Shown piece by piece: positions 37,730-51,627 of a stretch of DNA of 64,000 nt. This stretch comes from Hyparrhenia diplandra. Lineage: Eukaryota; Streptophyta; Magnoliopsida; Poales; Poaceae. The stretch spans positions 16,762 to 80,761 of the forward strand of contig JADLZK010002591.1 in the NCBI GenBank assembly GCA_015847255.1, given 5' to 3'. Each line of letters starts with the position of its first letter. Positions within the stretch are counted from its first letter, which is position 1. The notes under the pieces are model-generated. The model made no database searches and was not told the DNA's origin. It worked only from the letters and a program-made list of their open reading frames with translations. A program made the translations under genes and the position numbers.

Positions 37730-39041
37730 AAATTTTGGATATCTAGGGTGAGGCATTTGATTCCACAACCGCGAAAAAGTCTGGGTCGATTCGATAGCCG
37801 CATTGGAAACTTCTCTTTGTTTTGAGTTCGCGTTGAAATCAGCGCCAGCAGTCCCCAATGTCACATCCAGAAACATATATTAACGGTTGGGGAACGCAAT
37901 GTAATTGATCCTACCATCATCTCACCAATCCACCCTAACTTCCTATGTACCTTTCATGTCGTTTCCCCTTCTTGTTTCGCGATGCGTAGGTCATTACCGT
38001 AGATTTTCGATGGAATTCCAAGATTTTCGCTCTAAACAAGTGCTACTTTGAGGCCTATGACATGTGATCTTAGAAAAACCCTCTAATGGTCCACTTGTTC
38101 AAATTTAGGTTTTCTAGGGTGTGGCATTTGATTCCACAACCGCGAAAAAGTCTAGCTCGATTCTATAGCGGATTGGAAACTTCTCTTAGTTTTGAGGTCG
38201 CATTGAAAACAGCGCCCAGCAGATCCCTAATGTCACATCCGTAAATATATATTAACGGTTGGGGAACGCAATATAATTGATCCTACCATCATCTAACCTA
38301 TCCACCCTAACTTCCTATGTACCTTTCGTGTCATTCCCTTCTTGTTTTGAAGACGTAGGTCGACATGGAGATTATCGATGGAATTCCAAGATTTCACTCT
38401 AAACAAGTGGTACTTTCAGGCCTATGACAAGTGATTCTTAGAAAAACTCTCTAATGGTCCGCTTCATCAAATTTAGAATATCTAGGGTGATGCATTTGAT
38501 CCCACAACCGTGAAAAGTCTAGGTCGATTCAATAGCCGCATTGGAAACTTCTCTTTGTTTTGAGTTCGCTGAAATCAGCGCTAGCAAATCCTCAATGTCA
38601 CATCCGAAACATATATTAACGGTTGGGGGAACGCAATTTAATTGATCCTACCATCATCTAACCAATCCACCCTAACTTCCTATGTACCTTTCGTGTCGTT
38701 CCCCTTCTTGTTTCTGCACGTAGGTCCATTACCGTAGATTTTTGATGGAATTCCAAGATTTCGCTCTAAACAAGTGCTACTTTGAGGCCTATGGCATGTG
38801 ATTCTTAGAAAAACCCTCTAATGGTCCACTTGTTCAAAGTTAGGTTCTCTAGGGTGTGACATTTGATTCCACAACCGCGAAAAAGTCTAGGTTGATTCGA
38901 TAGCCGCATTGGAAACTTCTCTTTGTTTTGAGTTCGCGTTGAAATCAGCGCAAAGATCCCCAATGTCACATCCGAGAAACATATATTAACGGTTGGGGAA
39001 CGCCATGTAATTGATCCTACCATCATCTAACCAATCCACCC
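37730..39041. repeat. Segmental duplication at 3.24 kb offset, right copy
   Basis: It has the same four-monomer order as 34490-35802. The difference is at the end: this copy retains the full CCACCCTAACTTCC segment at 39041, where the left copy has the 72 bp deletion. The flank then continues into a GGAACTCCAAG monomer near 39119, so the exchange point lies close to this position. Confidence 0.85.
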
Positions 39042-42000
39042 TAACTTCCTATGTACCTTTCGTGTCGTTCCCCTTCTTGTTTTGATGCACGTAGGTCGAC
39101 ATTACGTAGATTTTCGATGGAACTCCAAGATTTCGCTCTAAACAAGTGCTACTTTGAGGCCTATGACAAGTGATTCTTAGAAAAACTCTCTAATGGTCCA
39201 CTTGTTTCAAATTTAGGTTCTCTAGGGTGAGGCATTTGATTCCACAACCGCGAAAAAGTCTAGCTCGATTCTATAGCCGGACTGGAAACTTCTCTTTGTT
39301 TTGATTTCACGTTGAAATCAGCGCCAGTAGTCCCCAATGTCACATCCAGAAACAAATATTAACGGTTGGGGAACGCAATGTAATTGATCCTACCATCATC
39401 TAAGCTATCCACCCTAACTTCCTATGTACCTTTTGTGTCGTTTCCCTTCTTGTTTCGGTACGTAGGTCGACACAGAGATTTTTGATGGAATTCCAAAATT
39501 TCGCTCTAAACAAGTGCTACTTTGAGGCCTATGACAAGTAATTCTTAGAAAAACTCTCTAATGGTCCACTTCCTCAAATTTTGGATATCTAGGGTGAGGC
39601 ATTTGATTCCACAACCGCGAAAAAGTCTAGGTCGATTCGATAGCCGCATTGGAAACTTCTCTTTGTTTTGAGTTCGCGTTGAAATCAGCGCCAGCAGTCC
39701 CCAATGTCACATCCAGAAACATATATTAACGGTTGGGGAACGCAATGTAATTGATCCTACCATCATCTAACCAATCCACCCTAACTTCCTATGTACCTTT
39801 CATGTCGTTCCCCTTCTTGTTTCGGTACGTAGGTCGACACAGAGATTTTCGATGGAATTCCAAGATTTCGCTCTAAACAAGTGCTACTTTGAGGCCTATG
39901 ACAAGTGATTCTTAGAAAAACTCTCTAATGGTCCACTTCCTCAAATTTTGGATATCTAGGGTGAGGCATTTGATTCCACAACCGTGAAAAAGTCTAGGTC
40001 GATTCGATAGCCGCATTGGAAACTTCTCTTTGTTTTGAGTTCGCGTTGAAATCAGCGCTAGCAGTCCCCAATGTCACATCCAGAAACATATATTAACGCT
40101 TGGGGAACGCAATGTAATTGATCCTACCATCATCTAACCAATCCACCCTAACTTCCTTTGTACCTTTCGTGTCGTTCCCCTTCTTGTTTCTGATGACGTA
40201 GGTCAACACAGAGATTTTCGATGGAATTCCAAGATTTCGCTCTAAACAATTGCTACTTTGAGGCCTATGACATGTGATTCTTAGAAAAACCCTCTAATGG
40301 TCCACTTGTTCAAAGTTAGGTTCTCTAGGGTGTGACATTTGATTCCACAACCGTGAAAAAGTCTAGCTCGATTCGATAGCCGCATTGGAATCTTCTCTTT
40401 GTTTTGAGTTCGCGCTGAAATCAACGCCAACAGTCCCCAATGTCACATCCAGAAACAAATATTAACGGTTGGGGAACGCAATGTAATTGATCCTACCATC
40501 ATCTAACCTATCCACCCTAACTTCCTATGTACCTTTTGTGTCGTTTCCTTCTTGTTTGATGCACGTAGGTCGACCACGTAGATTTTTGATGGAATTCCAA
40601 AATTTCGCTCTAAACAAGTGCTACTTTGAGGCCTATGACAAGTAATTCTTAGAAAAACTCTCTAATGGTCCGCTTCCTCAAATTTTCGATATCTAGGGTG
40701 AGGCATTTGATTCCACAACCGCGAAAAAGTCTAGGTCGATTCGATAGCCGCATTGGAAACTTCTCTTTGTTTTGTGTTCGCGTTGAAATCAGCGCCAGCA
40801 GTCCCCAATGTCACATCCAGAAACATATATTAATGGTTGGGGAACGCAATGTAATTGATCCTACCATCATCTAACCAATCCACCCTAACTTCCTATGTAC
40901 CTTTCATGTCGTTCCCCTTCTTGTTTTGATGCGACGAGGTCTAATACAGAGATTTTCGATGGAATTCCAAGATTTCGCTCTAAACAAGTGCTACTTTGAG
41001 GCCTATGACATGTGATTCTTAGAAAAACCCTCTAATGGTCCACTTGTTCAAATTTAGGTTCTCTAGGGTGTGGCATTTGATTCCACAACCGCGAAAAAAA
41101 GTCTAGCTTCGATTCTATAGCGGATTGGAAACTTCTCTTTGTTTTGAGGTCGCGTTGAAAACAGCGCTAGCAGTCCCTAATGTCACATCCAGAAACATAT
41201 ATTAACGGTTGGGGAACGCAATGTAATTGATCCTACCATCATCTAACCTATCCACCCTAACTTCCTATGTACCTTTCATGTCATTCCCCTTCTTGTTTCG
41301 GTACGTAGGTCGACACGGAGATTTTCGATGGAATTCCAAGATTTCGCTCTAAACAAGTGGTACTTTTGAGGCCTATGACAAGTGATTCTTAGAAAAACTC
41401 TCTTATGGTCCACTTCCTCAAATTTAGATTATCTAGGGTGACGCATTTGATCCCACAACCGCGAAAAAGTCTAGGTCGATTCGATAGCCGCATTGGAAAC
41501 TTCTCTTTGTTTTGAGTTCGCGTTGAAATCAGCGCTAGCAGTCCCCAATGTCACATCCATAAACATATATTAACGGTTGGGGAACGCAATGTAATTGATC
41601 CTACCATCATCTAACCAATCCACCCTAACTTCCTATGTACCTTTCATGTCGTTCCCCTTCTTGTTTTGATAAGTAGGTTTAACCACGAGGAGATTTTTGA
41701 TGGAATTCCAAGATTTCGCTATAAACAAGTGCTACTTTGAGGCCAATGACAAGTGATTCTTAGAAAAACTCTCTAATGGTCCACTTCCTCAAATTTTGCA
41801 TATCTAGGGTGAGGCATTTGATTCCACAACCGCGAAAAAAGTCTAGGTCGATTCGATAGCCGCATTGGAAACTTCTCTTTGTTTTGAGTTCGCGTTGAAA
41901 TCAGCGCCAAGAAATCCCCAATGTCACATCCGTAAACATATATTAACGCTTGGGGAACGCAATGTAATTGATCCTACCATCATCTAACCAATCCACCCTA

Positions 42001-43239
42001 ACTTCCTATGTACCTTTCATGTCGTTCCCCTTCTTGTTTCGGTAAGTAGGTCGACACAGAGATTTTTGATGGAATTCCAAGATTTCGCTCTAAACAAGTG
42101 CTACTTTGAGGCCTATGACAAGTGATTCTTAGAAAAACTCTCTAATGGTCCACTTCCTCAAATTTTGGATATCTAGGGTGAGGCATTTGATTCCACAACC
42201 GCGAAAAAGTCTAGGTCGATTCGATAGCCGCATTGGAAACTTCTCTTTGTTTTGAGTTCGTTGAAATCAGCGCTTAGCAGATCCCCAATGTCACATCCAA
42301 AAACATATATTAACGGTTGGGGAACGCAATGTAATTGATCCTACCATCATCTAACCAATCCACCCTAACTTCCTTTGTACCTTTCGTGTCATTCCCCTTC
42401 TTGTTTTGCACGTAGGTCCATTACGTAGATTTTCGATGGAATTCCAAGATTTCGCTCTAAACAAATGCTACTTTGAGGCCTATGACATGTGATTCTTAGA
42501 AAAACCCTCTAATGGTCCACTTGTTCAAAGTTAGGTTCTCTAGGGTGTGACATTTGATTCCACAACCGTGAAAAAGTCTAGCTCGATTCGATAGCCGCAT
42601 TGGAATCTTCTCTTTGTTTTGAGTTCGCGCTGAAATCAGCGCCAACAGTCCCCAATGTCACATCCAGAAACAAATATTAACGGTTGGGGAACGCAATGTA
42701 ATTGATCCTACCATCATCTAACCTATCCACCCTAACTTCCTATGTACCTTTTGTGTCGTTTCCCTTCTTGTTTCGGTACGTAGGTCGACACAGAGATTTT
42801 CGATGGAATTCCAAGATTTCGCTCTAAACAAGTGCTACTTTGAGGCCTATGACAAGTGATTCTTAGAAAAACTCTCTAATGGTCCGCTTCCTCAAATTTT
42901 CGATATCTAGGGTGAGGTATTTGATTCCACAACCGCGAAAAAGTCTAGGTCGATTCGATAGCCGCATTGGAAACTTCTCTTTGTTTTGTGTTCGCGTTGA
43001 AATCAGCGCCAGCAGTCCCCAATGTCACATCCAGAAACATATATTAATGGTTGGGGAACGCAATGTAATTGATCCTACCATCATCTAACCAATCCACCCT
43101 AACTTCCTATGTACCTTTTTCATGTCGTTCCCCTTCTTGTTTTTGATGCGTAGGTCGATTACGTAGATTTTAGATGGAATTCCAAGATTTCGCTCTAAAC
43201 AAGTGCTACTTTGAGGCCTATGACATGTGATTCTTAGAA

Positions 43240-45445
43240 AAACCCTCTAATGGTCCACTTGTTCAAATTTAGGTTCTCTAGGGTGTGGCATTTGATTCCA
43301 CAACCGCGAAAAAGTCTAGCTCGATTCTATAGCCGGATTGGAAACTTCTCTTTGTTTTGAGGTCGCGTTGAAAACAGCGCTAGCAGTCCCTAATGTCACA
43401 TCCAGAAACATATATTAACGGTTGGGGAACGCAATGTAATTGATCCTACCATCATCTAACCTATCCACCCTAACTTCCTATGTACCTTTCATGTCATTCC
43501 CCTTCTTGTTTCGATGCATTAGGTCGACACGGAGATTTTCGATGGAATTCCAAGATTTCGCTCTAAACAAGTGGTACTTTCAGGCCTATGACAAGTGATT
43601 CTTAGAAAAACTCTCTTATGGTCCACTTCCTCAAATTTAGATTATCTAGGGTGACGCATTTGATCCCACAACCGTGAAAAAGTCTAGGTCGATTCGATAG
43701 CCGCATTGGAAACTTCTCTTTGTTTTGAGTTCGCGCTGAAATCAGCGCTAGCAGTCCCCAATGTCACATCCATAAACATATATTAACGGTTGGGGAACGC
43801 AATGTAATTGATCCTACCATCATCTAACCAATCCACCCTAACTTCCTATGTACCTTTCATGTCGTTCCCCTTCTTGTTTCGGTAAGTAGGTCGACACAGA
43901 GATTTTTGATGGAATTCCAAGATTTCGCTCTAAACAAGTGCTACTTTGAGGCCTATGACAAGTGATTCTTAGAAAAACTCTCTAATGGTCCACTTCCTCA
44001 AATTTTGGATATCTAGGGTGAGGCATTTGATTCCACAACCGCGAAAAAGTCTAGGTCGATTCGATAGCCGCATTGGAAACTTCTCTTTGTTTTGAGTTCG
44101 TTGAAATCAGCGCCGCTAGTCCCCAATGTCACATCCGTAAAACATATATTAACGGTTGGGGAACGCAATGTAATTGATCCTACCATCATCTAACCAATCC
44201 ACCCTAACTTCCTATGTACCTTTCATGTCGTTCCCCTTCTTGTTTCTGCACGTAGGTCTAATACGTAGATTTTAGATGGAATTCCAAGATTTTCGCTCTA
44301 AACAAGTGCTACTTTGAGGCCTATGACATGTGATTCTTAGAAAAACCCTCTAATGGTCCACTTGTTCAAATTTAGGTTCTCTAGGGTGTGGCATTTGATT
44401 CCACAACCGCGAAAAAGTCTAGCTCGATTCTATAGCCGGATTGGAAACTTCTCTTTGTTTTGAGGTCGCGTTGAAAACAGCGCTAGCAGTCCCTAATGTC
44501 ACATCCATAAACATATATTAACGGTTGGGGAACGCAATGTAATTGATCCTACCATCATCTAACCTATCCACCCTAACTTCCTATGTACCTTTCATGTCAT
44601 TCCCCTTCTTGTTTTGCACGTAGGTCGACCACGGAGATTTTCGATGGAATTCCAAGATTTCGCTCTAAACAAGTGGTACTTTCAGGCCTATGACAAGTGA
44701 TTCTTAGAAAAACTCTCTTATGGTCCACTTCCTCAAATTTAGATTATCTAGGGTGACGCATTTGATCCCACAACCGCGAAAAAGTCTAGGTCGATTCGAT
44801 AGCCGCATTGGAAACTTTCTTTTTTTTTGAGTTCGCGCTGAAATCAGCGCTAGCGATCCCCAATGTCACATCCATAAACATATATTAACGGTTGGGGAAC
44901 GCAATGTAATTGATCCTACCATCATCTAACCAATCCACCCTAACTTCCTATGTACCTTTCATGTCATTCCCCTTCTTGTTTCGGTAAGTAGGTCGATTAC
45001 GTAGATTTTTGATGGAATTCCAAGATTTCGCTCTAAACAAGTGCTACTTTGAGGCCTATGACAAGTGATTCTTAGAAAAACTCTCTAATGGTCCACTTCC
45101 TCAAATTTTGGATATCTAGGGTGAGGCATTTGATTCCACAACCGCGAAAAAGTCTAGGTCGATTCGATAGCCGCATTGGAAACTTCTCTTTGTTTTGAGT
45201 TTCGTTGAAATCAGCGCCAAAGAATCCCCAATGTCACATCCAAAACATATATTAACGGTTGGGGAACGCAATGTAATTGATCCTACCATCATCTAACCAA
45301 TCCACCCTAACTTCCTATGTACCTTTCATGTCGCCCCCTTCTTGTTTCGGTAAGTAGGTTTAATACGTAGATTTTTGATGGAATTCCAAGATTTCGCTCT
45401 AAACAAGTGCTACTTTGAGGCCTATGACAACTGATTCTTAGAAAA
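43240..45445. repeat. Tandem duplication of a B-C-D trimer
   Basis: Three consecutive monomers of classes B, C and D (from about 43.24 kb) are followed directly by another B, C, D set (from about 44.345 kb). The B landmark GTTCAAATTT lies at 43261 and 44364, 1103 bp apart, which equals three monomers. A, E and F classes are missing between the two sets. Confidence 0.75.
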
Positions 45446-48400
45446 ACTCTCTAATGGTCCACTTCCTCAAATTTTGGATATCTAGGGTGAGGCATTTGAT
45501 TCCACAACCGCGAAAAAAGTCTAGGTCGATTCGATAGCCGCATTGGAAACTTCTCTTTGTTTTGAGTTCGCGTTGAAATCAGCGCTAGATCCCCAATGTC
45601 ACATCCGAAACATATATTAACGGTTGGGGAACGCAATGTAATTGATCCTACCATCATCTAACCAATCCACCCTAACTTCCTATGTACCTTTCATGTCGTT
45701 CCCCTTCTTGTTTCTGTGAGGTAGGCTCCATTACGTAGATTTTCGATGGAATTCCAAGATTTCGCTCTAAACAAGTGCTACTTTGAGGCCTATGACAAGT
45801 GATTCTTAGAAAAAACTCTAATGGTCCACTTCCTCAAATTTTGATATCTAGGGTGGGGCATTTGATTCCACAACCGCGAAAAAGTCTAGGTCGATTCGAT
45901 AGCCGCATTGGAAACTTCTCTTTGTTTTGAGTTCGTTGAAATCAGCGCCAGCAGTCCCCAATGTCACATCCGTAAACATATATTAACGCTTGCGGAACGC
46001 AATGTAATTGATCCTACCATCATCTAACCAATCCACCCTAACTTCCTTTGTACCTTTCGTGTCGATTCCCCTTCTTGTTTCTGCAGACGTAGGTTCCGAC
46101 CACGTAGATTTTCGATGGAATTCCAAGATGTCGCTCTAAACAATTGCTACTTTGAGGCCTATGACATGTGATTCTTAGAAAACCCTCTAATGGTCCACTT
46201 GTTCAAAGTTAGGTTCTCTAGGGTGTGACATTTGATTCCACAACCGTGAAAAGTCTAGCTCGATTCGATAGCCGCATTGGAATCTTCTCTTTGTTTTGAG
46301 TTCGCGCTGAAATCAGCGCCAACAGTCCCAATGTCACATCCGTAAAACAAATATTAACGGTTGGGGAACGCAATGTAATTGATCCTACCATCATCTAACC
46401 TATCCACCCTAACTTCCTATGTACCTTTTGTGTCGTTTCCCTTCTTGTTTCTGCGTAACGTAGGTCGCATTACGTAGATTTTCGATGGAATTCCAAGATT
46501 TCGCTCTAAACAAGTGCTACTTTGAGGCCTATGACAAGTGATTCTTAGAAAAACTCTCTAATGGTCCACTTCCTCAAATTTTCGATATCTAGGGTGAGGT
46601 ATTTGATTCCACAACCGCGAAAAAAGTCTAGGTCGATTCGATAGCCGCATTGGAAACTTCTCTTTGTTTTGTGTTCGCGTTGAAATCAGCGCCAAGAAGT
46701 CCCCAATGTCACATCCGTAAACATATATTAATGGTTGGGGAACGCAATGTAATTGATCCTACCATCATCTAACCAATCCACCCTAACTTCCTATGTACCT
46801 TTCATATGTCGTTCCCCTTCTTGTTTCGCACGTAGGGTCCATTACGTAGATTTTTAGATGGAATTCCAAGATTTCGCTCTAAACAAGTGCTACTTTGAGG
46901 CCTATGACATGTGATTCTTAGAAAAACCCTCTAATGGTCCACTTGTTCAAATTTAGGTTCTCTAGGGTGTGGCATTTGATTCCACAACCGTGAAAAAGTC
47001 TAGCCTCGATTCTATAGCCGGATTGGAAACTTCTCTTTGTTTTGAGGTCGTTGAAAACAGCGCCTAGCAGTCCCTAATGTCACATCCGTAAACATATATT
47101 AACGGTTGGGAACGCAATGTAATTGATCCTACCATCATCTAACCTATCCACCCTAACTTCCTATGTACCTTTCATGTCATTCCCCTTCTTGTTTCTATGC
47201 ACGTAGGTCGACACGAGATTTTCGATGGAATTCCAAGATTTCGCTCTAAACAAGTGGTACTTTGAGGCCTATGACAAGTGATTCTAGAAAAACTCTCTTA
47301 TGGTCCACTTCCTCAAATTTAGATTATCTAGGGTGACGCATTTGATCCCACAACCGCGAAAAAGTCTAGGTCGATTCGATAGCCGCATTGGAAACTTCTC
47401 TTTGTTTTGAGTTCGCGCTGAAATCAGCGCTAGCAGTCCCCAATGTCACATCCATAAACATATATTAACGGTTGGGGAACGCAATGTAATTGATCCTACC
47501 ATCATCTAACCAATCCACCCTAACTTCCTATGTACCTTTCATGTCGTTCCCCTTCTTATTTCGGCAAGTAGGCTAATTACGTAGATTTTGATGGAATTCC
47601 AAGATTTCGCTCTAAACAAGTGCTACTTTGAGGCCTATGACAAGTGATTCTTAGAAAAACTCTCTAATGGTCCACTTCCTCAAATTTTGGATATCTAGGG
47701 TGAGGCATTTGATTCCACAACCGCGAAAAAGTCTAGGTCGATTCGAGCAGCCGCATTGGAAACTTCTCTTTGTTTTGAGTTCGTTTGAAATCAGCGCGCC
47801 AGATCCCCAATGTCACATCCAGAAACATATATTAACGGTTGGGGAACGCAATGTAATTGATCCTACCATCATCTAACCAATCCACCCTAACTTCCTATGT
47901 ACCTTTCCTGTCGTTCCCTTCTTGTTTCGTAAGTAGGCTTAATACGAGATTTTCGATGGAATTCCAAGATTTCACTCTAAACAAGTGCTACTTTGAGGCC
48001 TATGACAAGTGATTCTTAGAAAAACCCTCTAATGGTCCACTTGTTCAAAGTTAGGTTCTCTAGGGTGTGACATTTGATTCCACAACCGTGAAAAAGTCTA
48101 GCTCGATTCGATAGCCGCATTGGAATCTTCTCTTTGTTTTGAGTTCGCGCTGAAATCAGCGCCAACAGTCCCCAATGTCACATCCGTAAACAAATATTAA
48201 CGGTTGGGGAACGCAATGTAATTGATCCTACCATCATCTAACCTATCCACCCTAACTTCCTATGTACCTTTTGTGTCGTTTTCCTTCTTGTTTCGATGAC
48301 GTAGGTCTAATACGTAGATTTTCGATGGAATTCCAAGATTTCGCTCTAAACAAGTGCTACTTTGAGGCCTATGACAAGTGATTCTTAGAAAAACTCTCTA

Positions 48401-50294
48401 ATGGTCCGCTTCCTCAAATTTTTGATATCTAGGGTGAGGCATTTGATTCCACAACCGCGAAAAAGTCTAGGTCGATTCGATAGCCGCATTGGAAACTTCT
48501 CTTTGTTTTGTGTTCGCGTTGAAATCAGCGCCAAAGCCGATCCCCAATGTCACATCCGTAAAACATATATTAATGGTTGGGGAATAATGTAATTGATCCT
48601 ACCATCATCTAACCAATCCACCCTAACTTCCTATGTACCTTTCATGTCGTTTCCCCTTCTTGTTTCGATGCGTAGGTAAAACCACGTAGATTTTCGATGG
48701 AATTCCAAGATTTCGCTCTAAATAGCTACTTTGAGGCCTATGACATGTGATTCTTAAAAAACCCTCTAATGGTCCACTTGTTCAAATTTAGGTTCTCTAG
48801 GGTGTGGCATTTGATTCCACAACCGTGAAAGTCTAGCTCGATTCTATAGCCGGATTGGAAACTTCTCTTTGTTTTGAGGTCGCGTTGAAAACAGCGCTAG
48901 CAGTCCCTAATGTCACATCCGTAAAACATATATTAACGGTTGGGGAACGCAATGTAATTGATCCTACCATCATCTAACCTATCCACCCTAACTTCCTATG
49001 TACCTTTCATGTCATTCCCCTTCTTGTTTTGATGCACGTAGGTCGACACCGGAGATTTTCGATGGAATTCCAAGATTTCGCTCTAAACAAGTGGTACTTT
49101 CAGGGCCTATGACAAGTGATTCTTAGAAAAACTCTCTTATGGTCCACTTCCTCAAATTTAGATTATCTAGGGGTGACGATTTGATCCCACAACCGCGAAA
49201 AAGTCTAGGTCGATTCGATAGCCGCATTGGAAACTTCTCTTTGTTTTGAGTTCGTGTTGAAATCAGCGCCAGCAGTCCCTAATGTCACATCCCAAACATA
49301 TATTAACGGTTGGGGAACGTAATGTAATTGATCCTACCATCATCTAACCTATCCACCCTAACTTCCTATGTACCTTTCATGTCGTTCCCCTTCTTGTTTC
49401 GGCAGACGTAGGTCGACCACGTAGATTTTCGATGGAGTTCCAAGATTTCGCTCTAAACAAGTGCTCTTTGAGGCCTATGACAAGTGATTCTTAAAAACCC
49501 CTCTAGTGGTCCACTTGTTCAAAGTTAGGTTCTCTAGGGTGTGACATTTGATTCCACAACCGTGAAAAAGTCTAGCTCGATTCGATAGCCGATTGGAATC
49601 TTCTCTTTGTTTTGAGTTCGCGCTGAAATCAGCTAGCAGTCCCCAATGTCACATCCATAAACATATATTAACGGTAGGGGAACGCAATGTAATTGATCCT
49701 ACCATCATCTAACCAATCCACCCTAACTTCCTATGTACCTTTCATGTCGTTTCCCCTTCTTGTTTTTAAGTAGGTCGACCGCAGAGATTTTTGATGGAAT
49801 TCCAAAATTTCGCTCTAAACAAGTGCTACATTGAGGCCTATGACAAGTGATTCTTAGAAAAACTCTCTAATGGTCCACTTCCTCAAATTTTGGATATCTA
49901 GGGTGAGGCATTTGATTCCACAACCGTGAAAAAGTCTAGGTCGATTCGATAGCCGCATTGGAAACTTCTCTTTGTTTTGAGTTCGCGTTGAAATCAGCGC
50001 GAGCAGTCCCCAATGTCACATCCGTAAAACATATATTAACGGTTGGGGAACGCAATGTAATTGATCCTACCATCATCTAACCAATCCACCTAACTTCCTA
50101 TGTACCTTTCATGTCGTTTCCCCTTCTTGTTTTGGTAAGTAGGTCGACATAGAGATTTTCGATGGAATTCCAAGATTTTCGCTCTAAACAAGTGCTACTT
50201 TGAGGCCTATGACAAGTGATTCTTAGAAAAACCCTCTAATGGTCCACTTGTTCAAAGTTAGGTTCTCTATGGTGTGACATTTGATTCCACAACC

Positions 50295-50317
50295 GTGAAA
50301 AACCCTCTAATGGCCGC
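50295..50317. other. Template-switch scar inside a monomer
   Basis: After ACAACCGTG the sequence reads AAAAACCCTCTAATGG and then CCGCATTGG. The expected AGTCTAGCTCGATTCGATAG is absent. CCCTCTAATGG belongs elsewhere in the monomer, after GAAAAA. The shared GAAAAA suggests a switch between two positions of the repeat during copying. An assembly error of a single molecule is the alternative. Confidence 0.7.
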
Positions 50318-51627
50318 ATTGGAATCTTCTCTTTGTTTTGAGTTCGCTGAAATCAGCGCCAACAATCCCCAATGTCACATCCAGGAAACAAATATTAATG
50401 GTTGGGGAACGCAATGTAATTGATCCAACATCATCTAAGCTATCCACCCTAACTTCCTATGTACCTTTCGTGTCGTTTCCCTTCTTGTTTGATGCGTAGG
50501 TCGACCACATGAGATTTTCGATGGAATTCCAAGATTTCGCTCTAAACAAGTGTTACTTTGAGGCCTATGACAAGTGAATCTTAGAAAAAACTCTCTAATG
50601 GTCCACTTCCTCAAATTTTGGATATCTAGGGTGTGGCATTTGATTCCACAAGCGAAAAAAGTCTAGCTCGATTCTATAGCCGGATTGGAAACTTCTCTTT
50701 GTTTTGAGGTGGTGTTGAAAACAGCGCCAACAGTCCCTAATGTCACATCCAGAAACATATATTAACGGTTGGGGAACGCAATGTAATTGATCCTACCATC
50801 ATCTAACCTATCCACCCTAACTTCCTATGTACCTTTCGGTGTCATTCCCCTTCTTGTTTGGGTACGTAGGTCGACACGGAGATTATCGATGGAATTCCAA
50901 GATTTCACTCTAAACAAGTGGTACTTTGAGGCCTATTAAAAGTGATTCTTAGAAAAACTCTCTAATGGTCCACTTCATCAAATTTAGAATATCTAGGGTG
51001 ATGCATTTGACCCCACAAACCGTGAAAAAGTCTAGGTCGATTCAATAGCCGCATTGGAAACTTCTCTTTGTTTTGAGTTCGCGTTGAAATCAGCGCTAGC
51101 AAATCCCCAATGTCACATCCGTAAAACATATATTAACGGTTGGGGAACGCAATGTAATTGATCCTACCATCATCTAACCTATCCACCCTAACTTCCTATG
51201 TACCTTTCGTGCCGTTCCCCTTCTTGTTTCGATACGTAGGTCGACACAGAGATTTTCGATGGAATTCCAAGATTTCGCTCAAAACAAGTGCTACTTTCAG
51301 GCCTATGGCATGTGATTCTTAGAAAAACCCTCCAATGGTCCACTTGTTCAAAGTTAGGTTCTCTCTGGGTGTGACATTTGATTCCACAACCGAAAAAAGT
51401 CTAGCTCGATTCGATAGCCGGATTTCAATCTTCTCTTTGTTTTGAGTTCGCGCTGAAATCAGCGCCAGCAGATCCCCAATGTCACATCCTTAAAACATAT
51501 ATTAACGGTTGGGGAACGCCATGTAATTGATCCTACCATCATCTAACTTATCCACCCTAACTTCCTATGTACCTTTCGTGTCGTTTCCCTTCTTGTTTCT
51601 GCACGTAGGTCGACCACGGAGATTTTC

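Larger units (their letters stand above)
39100..50600. repeat. Irregular HOR built from monomer classes A-F
   Basis: Classes are A (CAAATTTTCGATATC, TGTGTTCGCG, TATTAATGG), B (CAAATTTAGGTTCTC, GTGTGGC, TGAGGTCG), C (TCTTATGG, GATTATC, GACGC), D and E (TTTTGGATATC or TTTTGCATATC), and F (CAAAGTTAGG, GTGTGAC). The approximate order from 40.67 kb is ABCDEF, ABCD, BCDEEF, ABCDF, ABCF, EF. A-class positions are 40671, 42885, 46567 and 48407, with steps of 2214, 3682 and 1840 bp, that is 6, 10 and 5 monomers. This is a multimer array scrambled by unequal exchange. Confidence 0.8.
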
